Origin: Candidatus Nanoarchaeia archaeon
GTDB taxonomy: Archaea > Nanoarchaeota > Nanoarchaeia > SCGC-AAA011-G17 > JAFCDX01
NCBI GenBank assembly: GCA_028717785.1
Contig: JAQUND010000005.1
Coordinates: forward strand, 34,279-98,278
DNA: 64,000 bases
Direction: 5' to 3'
Shown: piece by piece, positions 17,801 through 26,100 of the stretch
Position numbering within the stretch: position 1 is the first letter of the stretch
Layout of the letters: every line of letters starts with the position of its first letter
Notes under the pieces: model-generated
What the model saw: the letters and a program-made list of their open reading frames with translations, nothing else
Databases searched by the model: none
Told to the model about the DNA's origin: nothing
Translations under genes and position numbers: made by a program

Positions 17801-18881
17801 CATGACCCACAATATGTACAGCCTCTTGAGGATCTGTCGTTCCTACACCAATTCTTCCATTTGTTTTAAAACGAATTCTCTCGATACCTGGAATCATTTC
17901 AGTTTCTGATGTACCATCTAAAAATCTCAAATCATTCGAATAATCTACAATGCTTGCCATGAAAATCGTACCAATACGATGATTTATATCACCAATATTT
18001 TGTCCATCGGCAAGTAAAAGATCTGTTCCTGGACCAAGTTCTACATCTTTAATCGTTGTTCCCATACAGTAACTACTAAGAGAATTGATTAAAATTCTAT
18101 TATCTTCAATCATTGATGTAGTAATATTACTTGAGGTATCACGGGTAATTGTGGCAATCTTTACAAACCTGTGATAGATACCATTAGCATCAGGTTCGTC
18201 TTCTGGTATTGCAGGAACAACTGGAGTAACACTTTCGACACCTTCCATCACACATATATCTTGCACCATTCTTACTCTATTTGCCGTAGAAAACCCTATG
18301 CCTGGGACAATCAAAGATGTGTCTTTATATTCAGGAGGTTCTGTTCCAATACCTACACCAGTAGCAGAAACTTCAGCAAAATAGAAATCAATATAAACTA
18401 CATCAATTCTTGGATTTGTTACAGGGGCATGTAAAGCTGGTGCCGCTGGCCAGGTTTTTGTATAACGATCATCAACAAGTGTTCCTGTACTATAACCTTG
18501 ATTTTTGTATTCAAGATCATTTTTTAAAAACAAAATATAACCATCAACAATTAGAATACCTGCACCTTCAACAGTTCCATCACCACCCCTAATCAAAAAG
18601 TTATTCACCGTGTCAGTGCTTTGAACAACTTGAAAACCATTATTTAAAGAGTAACACCTGCAATTTACATCAACTGGATTTTCTTTTGAAGGGAAGTTTG
18701 CCGTAATTAACTGTCGAATATAAGAATCAGAAACTTCTTGTATTTCATCAAGCTCATTTGATGATAGAGGTACACCTTTTTGAAAATGCATTCTATAACG
18801 TTTTTGAGCCCCTATAGCATTCGGAATTCCATCGGGATTATACATGCTGGGTTCATAATTGCCTGAATAAGCAACACTCAT
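14802..18881 (-). CDS. Large tail fibre protein with GIGTT repeats
   Basis: 1359 residues. Residues about 1-300 form an N-terminal attachment domain (ANAIGAQKRYRMHFQKG-type start). Then come about seven short repeats of the form R-GIGTT-P followed by L-V-G, common in phage fibre shafts. Two near-identical tandem units of about 70 residues follow, each with HQFWGM-NTSMYT and NGNYSGIL-L (encoded about 15940-16330). The C-terminal 150 residues (SPAADFAEWAAVTGD, then GTIVQQS and AYGIVTDRA) resemble the autoproteolytic or trimerising end domains of pre-neck appendage-type fibres. A likely side or whisker fibre. Two promoter-like motifs precede it. Confidence 0.75.
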   Translation of the reverse strand: MSVAYSGNYEPSMYNPDGIPNAIGAQKRYRMHFQKGVPLSSNELDEIQEVSDSYIRQLITANFPSKENPVDVNCRCYSLNNGFQVVQSTDTVNNFLIRGGDGTVEGAGILIVDGYILFLKNDLEYKNQGYSTGTLVDDRYTKTWPAAPALHAPVTNPRIDVVYIDFYFAEVSATGVGIGTEPPEYKDTSLIVPGIGFSTANRVRMVQDICVMEGVESVTPVVPAIPEDEPDANGIYHRFVKIATITRDTSSNITTSMIEDNRILINSLSSYCMGTTIKDVELGPGTDLLLADGQNIGDINHRIGTIFMASIVDYSNDLRFLDGTSETEMIPGIERIRFKTNGRIGVGTTDPQEAVHIVGHERIESTYPQIDFYRTGTYLGYLSGNDDSGSEGIDLVAQGARKIRFHTNGSESACFTSTGRLGIGTTNPSQLLHVQGSCLINNDLFINGSSNFTDMGVAGKLTITQAANDNGLVVSQTGAVNDTAVVQITNAGIGPSLIVNSGRVGIGTTNPSATLHVSGNVLVDNNLTVNGTTTVINTEVTTADMLEINQNDNQVALSINQTEVGNSATVMTLHNAGTGYALLIDNGRVGIGTATPTSALDVIGTGAFSGNLSAGGDFNITGNLGVGTTTANNSKAHIIGPWSSSHSTVKIQSNEPSNITGVGFYDNVGARKGIVNWDPSYGMQISTDSGSDNIFLSSNRVGIGSSSPLQKLDVAGNINLTGDIYRPASDLAFIFDSTELFRMAYGGNFGIGTTDPQYKLHCEGQAYFNTITGAGIYLVGDNVMTDRVRTGGYVLVLEPDFPGAADSSASISISASTGSVNIIGGDSSIYVQGYEVDQKIDLNATQINFNTTGGPQHQFWGMPNTSMYTTSGYVLQVATTTNGNYSGILQLNSATGGSYVDVGVDGTFSMYGNVIHIDTTDGAQHQFWGMSNTSMYTSAGQILQVATATNGNYSGILKLDAATGESHINTGVDGTFTFYTHGVAIGSTPATFAALNIVPAGFNGQSGINFYGVESSITSGIDPSGTSNAGNLSLAGGRFPSISYGGYIRCDGNDYGSVGAGGNVYISAGNTSSGAIIHQGRTILSDNLDFNSSGTYFHATSYSEVLDINASFASDAGIIQICHGVDHGAPSSTNGAYVLVEGDGAGSDLTLSAGSGLTHGAVIIQSYQDLSLDANGHAIRFKNSNATVAEIASNGQIYSDAGTTISSPAADFAEWAAVTGDLANYCVGTIVQQSTDEDMKVEIGTGKIAYGIVTDRATFCGGFAVSDADPETVKHDFKNLSIEDLEKKYNAKRIAMTGHVLCKVVGTIKRGDRLTLCACTSPYPGVARAAKTIEETINSFAIARQSYDSTDVGLIEVRL

Positions 18882-18930
18882 AAATTCTCCCTTTAAAAGA
18901 GACCTTTAAGAAATCAAAAACCAGACTTTA

Positions 18931-18946
18931 ATAAAAATTTTAATAA
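18931..18946 (-). promoter_or_regulatory. Second, weaker promoter motif upstream of fibre gene
   Basis: TTATTAAAATTTTTAT in the minus direction keeps 10 of 12 conserved positions. It sits 49 bases upstream of the fibre ATG and 8 bases downstream of the perfect copy at 18955-18970, giving a tandem arrangement. Confidence 0.3.
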
Positions 18947-18954
18947 AGAAGAAA

Positions 18955-18970
18955 ATAAAAGGAGTAGAAA
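18955..18970 (-). promoter_or_regulatory. Putative phage promoter for large fibre
   Basis: TTTCTACTCCTTTTAT in the minus direction, all 12 conserved positions, starting 3 bases after the stop of the 409-residue gene and 73 bases upstream of the fibre ATG. Confidence 0.6.
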
Positions 18971-18972
18971 AC

Positions 18973-20202
18973 TTATTCTTGTTGGTATTTACGAGTCACA
19001 CGTGGCCATGCACTTGGATAAACTTGATAAGCATCCATTGTAGGAACTATTTGCAAACCCTTTTGATGTCTACTATTCATTTGACGTTCATCATATTGAT
19101 TTGTTTCATAAGCTTGCTCTTTTAAATAATCAATACCATTCTTAAAACTATCTTCACCGTAACCATAATTGATTCTACGAACTGTAGCAATCAAAGGGAT
19201 ATAAATTTCCCAATCTGTTTCGACAGTAAAACTAATTCCGCCCGTGAAATTATATTCTTCAGGAACTTCCACTTCTAAATCTTCAGCCTCGCCTGACAAG
19301 GCAAACTCGCTAATTGCAATTCCTTCGTTTGCTAGGGCATCTTGATAATCTGCCCACAATGATGTAACTACATAATCTATAACACGTTCTTGTTGATCAG
19401 CATCCTGAGCTACACCAAGAATATCGACATTAAGTATCCAGCGCCCACCAAAAACTTTAGCAGTTGTAGTATTTTCTTCTTCTACAACAACAACTTGTTC
19501 ATCTCCAACTTTTAGTCTATCACCAAAAGCAAGCACTACACCTGGGATAGCTGTATTATTAAGCCCATAATATTCTGCTACAAAAGGGCCTTGTTGAGCA
19601 GATCGAACTTGATAATCAATAACAATTGGTTCGTGATCAGTTACTGGATTTGTGAAAAGAATCTCTCCTGTCTCATAATCTATAGCATAATCAATATCTT
19701 TTTTAAACTCGAATTGCCCATGTTCTGAAAAAACAATTTCTGAGCCTGGATTGACAGGTATGTTTTTTAGAATAGCACCTTGGTGTGTTCTTATAACAAC
19801 AAGATCTAGTTTTTCATTCGTGCAAGTCAAGTACGGGTCAACAGTAAAACTAAAAACATTTGTGTTGAGATCATGTTCAGTAATTTTCACAATATAAAAA
19901 CCTTGAGAAACTAATTTATCAAGGTTTTCTTGATCATCTCTTACCCATTCAATAGAATTACCAGGAACATCTTTTAGATTTGCTAATGAACAATAACCTC
20001 TATGAGTTCCAATAAAATTGTCAAGACCTAATTTTTGAGAAGAACCTGAAACAGATCTTACAAGAATAGCCGTTTTTGGACGCTCTTCTTGTGGGAATTT
20101 TGTATAGACTTTAACTTTTTCAAAAATAGGATGTCTAGCCAAAATATCTTGGAATATTGAAACAAATCTTTTTTTGAGCGAATTTGAAATTATATAAAAC
20201 AT
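18973..20202 (-). CDS. Neck/tail-terminator-like virion protein
   Basis: 409 residues, no firm family match. The N-terminal 60 residues (helix, then VKVYTKFPQEERPKTAILVRS) look like tail terminator or completion proteins. Residues about 130-215 carry a beta domain with a YAIDYETGEILFTNPV-type strand, similar to the beta-sandwich insertions seen in the sheath. The C-terminal end has a YPSAWPRV segment. It overlaps the upstream zinc-finger gene by 13 bases. A structural role at the neck or tail end is inferred from beta content and position. Confidence 0.5.
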   Translation of the reverse strand: MFYIISNSLKKRFVSIFQDILARHPIFEKVKVYTKFPQEERPKTAILVRSVSGSSQKLGLDNFIGTHRGYCSLANLKDVPGNSIEWVRDDQENLDKLVSQGFYIVKITEHDLNTNVFSFTVDPYLTCTNEKLDLVVIRTHQGAILKNIPVNPGSEIVFSEHGQFEFKKDIDYAIDYETGEILFTNPVTDHEPIVIDYQVRSAQQGPFVAEYYGLNNTAIPGVVLAFGDRLKVGDEQVVVVEEENTTTAKVFGGRWILNVDILGVAQDADQQERVIDYVVTSLWADYQDALANEGIAISEFALSGEAEDLEVEVPEEYNFTGGISFTVETDWEIYIPLIATVRRINYGYGEDSFKNGIDYLKEQAYETNQYDERQMNSRHQKGLQIVPTMDAYQVYPSAWPRVTRKYQQE

Positions 20203-20471
20203 TCATTAAACTCGCTTTTTGAAACTTTCATTTTCAAAAATTTCTTGCCTTGTAGTTGAACAAGTACTTTGTCCCCTTCATCTTTTACTACAACAAATTT
20301 ATCTTTTTCACCAGAAAGAATCGCACCTGGCTGAACAGTTTTAAATTGTGGCTTAGGCTTAGTATTAAGAGATTCTACATATTTCTTATGTTCTTCATCA
20401 TTCTTAATTTGACGAGCAAGATGGATTTTTAAGTTTTGAAACTCTTTATTGCAAACTGGACAGAGAGTCAT
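20190..20471 (-). CDS. Small protein with C2H2-like zinc finger and SH3-like tail
   Basis: 93 residues. It begins CPVCNKEF, followed by H-rich helix residues (KIHLARQ and EEHKKY), a classical C2H2-like finger. Residues about 45-90 (PGAILSGEKDKFVVV, then KVLVQLQGKKF) look like a small KOW/SH3 barrel. The combination suggests nucleic acid or protein binding. The start has GGAGAGAAAGC upstream. Function unknown. Confidence 0.6.
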   Translation of the reverse strand: MTLCPVCNKEFQNLKIHLARQIKNDEEHKKYVESLNTKPKPQFKTVQPGAILSGEKDKFVVVKDEGDKVLVQLQGKKFLKMKVSKSEFNECFI

Positions 20472-20483
20472 TGCTTTCTCTCC

Positions 20484-20846
20484 TTATTGTTCGTTATTAT
20501 CTAACACAAATCTATTAATTGCAAAAACACCTACATCTTCACCTGTATCTTCTTGAACACAAAGATACCCTGGCATTGATGCATCAGACACTATATAACG
20601 ACGCCCTTTAAAAAGGGGACCAAAATTATCTACACAAATAACAATATCACCCCCGTTAATGAGTTTTGCTTCTTTTTCTTGAGCAGCTTTTTTCTCGACA
20701 GTATCAACAATAGAATCAAGTTCTTCATCACTTAATATAGATGCAACTTGTTTTGCAATTCTATCAAGATCTTCAGACATTGCTGGATTAATCTGCTTTG
20801 TCTGAGAAGCTACTTTTGTCAAATTACCTACCATTGTCTGTTTCAT
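20484..20846 (-). CDS. Hypothetical protein with SH3-like C-terminus
   Basis: 120 residues: an N-terminal helical, lysine-rich half (DLDRIAKQVASILSDEELD) and a C-terminal beta half (GDIVICVDNFG, then GRRYIVSDA and CVQEDTGE) that resembles small SH3-like domains. It follows the actin-like gene by 12 bases with AGGAG upstream. Not recognised. Confidence 0.55.
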   Translation of the reverse strand: MKQTMVGNLTKVASQTKQINPAMSEDLDRIAKQVASILSDEELDSIVDTVEKKAAQEKEAKLINGGDIVICVDNFGPLFKGRRYIVSDASMPGYLCVQEDTGEDVGVFAINRFVLDNNEQ

Positions 20847-20858
20847 ATTCTCTCTCCT

Positions 20859-21935
20859 TTATGCATAAAACTGTAAAGCATTCAATAAGCACCCTTTTGC
20901 AACTGCATTGAGTGGATCTGATGCCTTTTTTACTTGTTTAATTGAGAATGGTAATTTTTTCGTCTTTATTTCTTGCTCAAAAAGTTTATCAAAATTAACA
21001 GCTTTAGATGTTCCACCACTAACGACAACAGATATAGATTCTGGAAAATTAGGAATATCTGTCATAGAAGCAAATTTCTTTTCGATAGCATCACAAGTAT
21101 AATTAATCAAATTTTCATAATAAATCTTTATTGCAGTCTCTTCTCTATTCTTTGGGTTCAATAAATCAACACCAGCTTCTTTAAGCATAGTAATTCTTGA
21201 ACTCTTAACTCCAACAGCTTGAGCAGCATTTTGATCAATCCAATCCCCTGAACGTGCAAGACAAAATTGATATTTTTTATCAGAGACACCGTATAAAGAA
21301 AGAGCAAGATTGATTGAACCCGCACCAAATGATAAAGCTAACCCTGTAAATTGTTCTTCCTCAAGTTCTGACCACACGATAGCAAATGCTTCATTGAGTG
21401 GCTCAGCATTATATCCAAATGATTTCAAAAATGACATAAGTACATTGCCATGATAAACATTATTGAAATCACTGTCAATAGGATCAGCAGGAATCGAGAA
21501 ATAAAGCTTCTCATTTTCTTCTATAGGGTCTCCCACAAGATTCTTCAAAATAATCTTTATAATTGACAAAGCTTCCGTTTCTCTAGAAGAAAGTACACCT
21601 TTAGAAAAGGGTCGACGTGATTCTTTGCTAAAGAAATTTGCTACATGCAAAGCTTCATCACCAAGAACATAGAGATTTCGTTTGTCAGAACTTTCAGCAA
21701 AACTGGCACCAAGTTTTGTAAGCATATTTTTTGAAATCGCATTGTTTTCTAGATCTAGAAAAGCATTTCTTTGACTCTTGAATATAATACCATTATCTGA
21801 GTAAAAAGAACTAACAGCAAAACCTGTACCACAATCTAGGCCTACACCTTTTTTTCTAGCAATTTTTGTGTCTTCCATTATTCGTCTTTTTCTTCTTTCT
21901 GGCTCTGAACCTTCTTTTTCAAGTTGGACATCCAT
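20859..21935 (-). CDS. Actin-like ATPase (ParM/MreB superfamily fold)
   Basis: 358 residues with actin/Hsp70-type nucleotide motifs: phosphate-1 loop GLDCGTGFA (32-40), a connect-type segment EPLNEAFAI (178-186), phosphate-2-like stretch GLALSFGAGSINLAL (198-212) and adenosine motif VVVSGGTSKA (303-312). The aspartate normally leading phosphate-2 appears replaced by serine, which may lower ATPase activity. Residues 1-30 are a charged extension, and Met20 is an alternative start. It could form filaments for DNA or particle positioning, as phage tubulins and actins do, but here it lies in a virion gene operon. The superfamily is well supported. The filament role is inference. Confidence 0.75.
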   Translation of the reverse strand: MDVQLEKEGSEPERRKRRIMEDTKIARKKGVGLDCGTGFAVSSFYSDNGIIFKSQRNAFLDLENNAISKNMLTKLGASFAESSDKRNLYVLGDEALHVANFFSKESRRPFSKGVLSSRETEALSIIKIILKNLVGDPIEENEKLYFSIPADPIDSDFNNVYHGNVLMSFLKSFGYNAEPLNEAFAIVWSELEEEQFTGLALSFGAGSINLALSLYGVSDKKYQFCLARSGDWIDQNAAQAVGVKSSRITMLKEAGVDLLNPKNREETAIKIYYENLINYTCDAIEKKFASMTDIPNFPESISVVVSGGTSKAVNFDKLFEQEIKTKKLPFSIKQVKKASDPLNAVAKGCLLNALQFYA

Positions 21936-21937
21936 AA

Positions 21938-22156
21938 TTAATCTCCTTTAATTTTATATTGCTGTTGTCTATTGAAATCGTCTTTTACATCCACAGGGTT
22001 GCCTCCGGACCATTGTTTGCCACGATTTTTTAGACCAGCAGGTATTTCTCCTTTATCGAAAAAACCTTGTTCTAATAAAGCTCGTGATACATCACCTTTT
22101 TGTGATAATGAACGTGATGCAGCAAGAACATCTCTTATGATATTTTCAGTATTCAT
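21938..22156 (-). CDS. Small hypothetical protein
   Basis: 72 residues, overlapping the previous gene by 4 bases (ATGA type) and followed 2 bases later by the actin-like gene. The N-terminal half is helical (DVLAASRSLSQKGD) and the C-terminal half is polar and probably flexible. The tight spacing suggests co-translation with the actin-like ATPase. No family recognised. Confidence 0.55.
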   Translation of the reverse strand: MNTENIIRDVLAASRSLSQKGDVSRALLEQGFFDKGEIPAGLKNRGKQWSGGNPVDVKDDFNRQQQYKIKGD

Positions 22157-22716
22157 TTGTTTTCTCTTTGTTGTTTAATCCGCTTCATCTTTTCAAGCGA
22201 ATTTGTAAGATCATTTTTTTGAACTTCTACATTACCTGTTTTACTCATATTCGCTGTCATTCCCACTTCTTCGTCTTTGAATTCGACAAAGATATTATCT
22301 GAACTATTAATATCTATCCTTTTTTCAGATACTTGTGGTACAATTAGTTGTTCTACTTTAATATTGTCTTTTATTTCGGCAACCATTTCCTTCGCAAGTT
22401 CTCTAGCAATATCTTTTACGATAGTGCTGTTTTTTATCATTTCTTCAGCCATTGCTTTAGCCATATTTTTTGCAATTTCTAACACATCTGACTCTAGCAC
22501 TTTTTCATTTCCTGTTTTATTATTTTGAGCTGATATAGCTCTCTTAAGCATGGCTCTATCATACACGATCTCGACCCAATTTCGATTTATTGCATTTTGC
22601 AAATCTTTTGAACGATTAACTTCATATTCATTAAGAATTACTTCTTTACCACATTCAACGACTTTACCAATATCATTAAGTCGAACAGCAGTAAGTATTT
22701 TCCCTTTAATTATCAT
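22153..22716 (-). CDS. Hypothetical helical protein
   Basis: 187 residues from ATG 22716. A longer frame from 22806 exists but has no ribosome site and would overlap a small out-of-frame gene. Residues 45-120 form long amphipathic helices (KNMAKAMAEEMIKN, then ELAKEMVAEI), possibly a coiled coil. The C-terminus is charged. Not recognised. Confidence 0.5.
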   Translation of the reverse strand: MIIKGKILTAVRLNDIGKVVECGKEVILNEYEVNRSKDLQNAINRNWVEIVYDRAMLKRAISAQNNKTGNEKVLESDVLEIAKNMAKAMAEEMIKNSTIVKDIARELAKEMVAEIKDNIKVEQLIVPQVSEKRIDINSSDNIFVEFKDEEVGMTANMSKTGNVEVQKNDLTNSLEKMKRIKQQRENK

Positions 22717-22792
22717 GATGATCTCGAGTTCCCGTTTTATAACTGGTTTCCATATATGTCTCATTAAATGTTGCTGAAAGCTCATGAACCAT
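22706..22792 (-). CDS. Possible 28-residue protein in a gap between genes
   Basis: Short frame starting MVHELSATFNETYMETSY and ending 11 bases into the next gene, filling an otherwise unused 100-base gap. Composition looks protein-like, and GTG codons further upstream could extend it by about 8 residues. The ribosome site is weak. Confidence 0.3.
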   Translation of the reverse strand: MVHELSATFNETYMETSYKTGTRDHHDN

Positions 22793-22818
22793 CTTTTCAA
22801 ACACATGTTCTAGCACTT

Positions 22819-23181
22819 TTAGATTAGTTTGCTTATCGAATCTTGAATCTTTTTCCCAGCTTGTTCTTGTGTTCTCTCCATAGCTTTCTCTATTCCTGTT
22901 GTAGAGAACTGTTGAGCTGTAATTTCTTCATTCAACAATTCTACAGGAATATTTTCAAGACCTTTGAGAACTTGCTTATTTGCAATATCTTCAGTTTTTA
23001 AATTTTCTATTTTAGGTTCTACAACAAAATTGATAGTATTATTTTTAATACTATAAGACACATCAGCTTCTTGCCCTCGTTTCTTTAACTCTGATCTTAT
23101 ATTGTCTGCGCCCTTGATTGCAATAGAGCGTATTTTAAAATCAAATTTCTTTTTTAAGAGTTTTTTGCTCGGGCTTAACAT
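22819..23181 (-). CDS. Hypothetical protein
   Basis: 120 residues, lysine-rich N-terminus then a beta-alpha core (SYSIKNNTINFVVEPKI, then LKGLENIPVELL). It starts 7 bases after the giant GT gene. A promoter-like motif (23196-23211) embedded in the end of that GT gene lies 14 bases upstream, so this may be the first gene of the next transcript. Not recognised. Confidence 0.55.
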   Translation of the reverse strand: MLSPSKKLLKKKFDFKIRSIAIKGADNIRSELKKRGQEADVSYSIKNNTINFVVEPKIENLKTEDIANKQVLKGLENIPVELLNEEITAQQFSTTGIEKAMERTQEQAGKKIQDSISKLI

Positions 23182-23188
23182 TTACTTC

Positions 23189-26100
23189 TTATTTTATAAA
23201 TTTTTTAGAAAACTGCCTTGTTTCAAGCAATTTATTTACAATAGATAGATTAGATTTTGCTATATCAAAATTTGGATTAACAGATAATGCGCTCTTAAAC
23301 ATAAAAATAGCTTTTTGAAAACTATTTTTATTTGCAAGATCTATACCTTTGTCATTGTAAGCAACTTCTAATAAACCCCAAGACTTTGTTTCTTCTGTAT
23401 TTATTCTCAAGCATTTTTCTAAAATACTAATAGCTTCATCGTTTTTTTTGAGAACATTACAACAATGACTAAAATCGGCCATAGTTTTTAAATCATCAGT
23501 CTTATAAACAATCTTTCTAAAAGCAAAATATGCATCTTCAATACGATTTTGTTTTGCATAGCAGATACCAAGATGTTTAACAGCATACTCTGTTTCTTTT
23601 ATCTTTATAGATTCTAAAAAATATTTTTCAGCTTGTTCATAATCTTCTATGAGATTATAGGTTGTTCCCAAATGCGCAAGAACATCTTCATTCTCAGGTT
23701 CAAGTTCTAATAATCTGCGCCAAGTCACTAGAGCTTCATCGGGATTATTCAAAACTAAATATTGGGTCCCAAGTTCAAAAAGAGCTTTCGTGTCATTAAA
23801 TGTTTCAGCCTTTTTCTTGCTAAGTTTTAAATATGTTTCGTTTTTTGAAGAATTAAGCTTTGAATAATGGTGAATTGGAATAGCAGACATTTCGATATCA
23901 ATTCCGAGTTCTTCAATAGATTTTTCTACCAATTCATGTATTTCACCCCTAAACTTTATATTTTTATTCGTAGGAAATAAACGAATTTTATCTGATCTAC
24001 ACCAACCTATGTAACCTTTTTCTTCTTGCTCATATTCTCCGGTATTTGTATTGATTCCTTCAACATTTTTTGAATTCACATAATTTCTCGTAATGAATCC
24101 ATAAGCTTTAGATGATGCTTGTAAATTTTTTCTCAATTCATCAATATCTTTCTCACTAATCATTTCGTCAGCATCCAAAACTAATGTCCAAGGTTGTGTT
24201 GCTTTTTCAAGTGAAAAATTTCGAGCAGCTGAAAAATCATCAATCCATGCAAAATGATAAATCTTAGCTCCGTATTGTTTTGCAATTTTTATTGTGTTGT
24301 CTGTAGATCCTGTATCAACTATTATAATCTCATTTGCTACATTTTTTATAGACTCTAAACACCTTCCCAGGCAATCTTGTTCATTTTTGACAATCATACA
24401 AACAGAAAGTTGCTCTTTTCCCTGGCACAAATAGTTTGAATAGAGCCTATGTAGAACGGTCTCTAGTTTGTCAATGCTTTTATACCATAGGAATTCATTA
24501 GCAGTTTTTAAACCTTCTTCTATTAAACGAGAATAAATAGTCTCATTTAAAAAAAGCAATTTTAAAGAACTACAAATAGCCCCAGAATTTTTAGGTGGAA
24601 CAATTAATGCGTTTTGACCATGTACAGCATAATCATTCACTCCTCCGCAATCTGTAGTTATGACAGGGGTTCCACTTGCCATTGCTTCTAATGGAGGAAG
24701 ACTGAACCCTTCGACTTCAAATGGTGCATTTACAACTACATCACAAGAAGCGTATACATTTGCAATTTCAATCTGCGTCATATTCGACATATTATAAAAT
24801 TCGTAAGGCTCATCTTTAGAACATTTTTCAGAAGCTAAACGAACTATTGCACATTTAGAAATCTTCAAATAATTTGTTGCACCTTCTAATGCGATTTTTA
24901 CTCCCTTAAACACTAAATTATAATTGCCCACAATAAGAATTCTTGGGAGTTTATTTCTTTCATGTTTTCTCAAAGAAAAAACATACTGATCAATTCCATT
25001 AGGTATGTAATGTGATTCTGTTTCAAATTTTTTATCAATAATAGATTTCAAATATTTAGAAATAACAATTTTCTCTTTTATCTTCAAATAATTGTTATTC
25101 ACAGCATCAACTATTGTTGCGTCCAAATCTTTATCATATATCAAAGCTTCATAACCTTGACAAAAATGAATCTTTATTTTTGCTTTAATTTTTTGTAATA
25201 TGTCTAATGTAGAAAAATAAGTACCAATTGCTATATCTACTTCTGGAATTTCTGTATATTCTTTAAAACAAGAAACTGATACGTCTAAATCAAACCAGGG
25301 CTTTGATGTATTAGAATAACACCAGATAGATACATCATATCCTCTTGATTTTAAACGATTTGCATACTCAAATACGACTTTGACTCCGCCACTGGGTTGA
25401 TTTGAAGCTAAAATGTATATGATGGAAAATTTATCTTTTTTCTCATTTATTTTCTGTATTCTTGAAGAATCATACCATTTTTGAAGATACAGTTTTTTGC
25501 TTTGTTCTAAAGTTTCTTCGAAAAAACCTTCTTTTTCTTGAAAAGATTTACTACCAAAATGGTAAATAAAAACGCCTTTAGAACATATTAATTTATAACC
25601 ATTCTCTATGAAACGATTACAAAGATCATCATCTTCAAAATTGAAAATAAATCTATCATCAAAAAAACCTACCTGATTTAAGAGCTCTCTTTTTGTTACA
25701 AAACAAAATCCGATAAGTTTATTTGCTTCTACTACATCATCTCCAAAATTTGCATATTGTTTTTGAGAAAACAGACGAATTTCGTTATCATTTACCTCAG
25801 CTTTAAAATTATAATTTTGTCCAACTTTTTGAATTTCTGATGATGTATAATTAGTGACTGGCCCAATAATACCTGCATTATTTTCTTCAAGCAAATTTAT
25901 TAATCTTAACAACCAATTTGATGTAACAACAGTATCGCTGTTCAAAAAACAGACATATTTAGAATTTGATTTTCTAAGAGCTTGATTATTTGCATAACCG
26001 AACCCAAAATTTTTAGAATTGTATATTATTTCAATATTTTTTAAAGACATTAAATACATTTTTGTAGCATTATCGGAGCAATTATCTACTATGATAAGTC

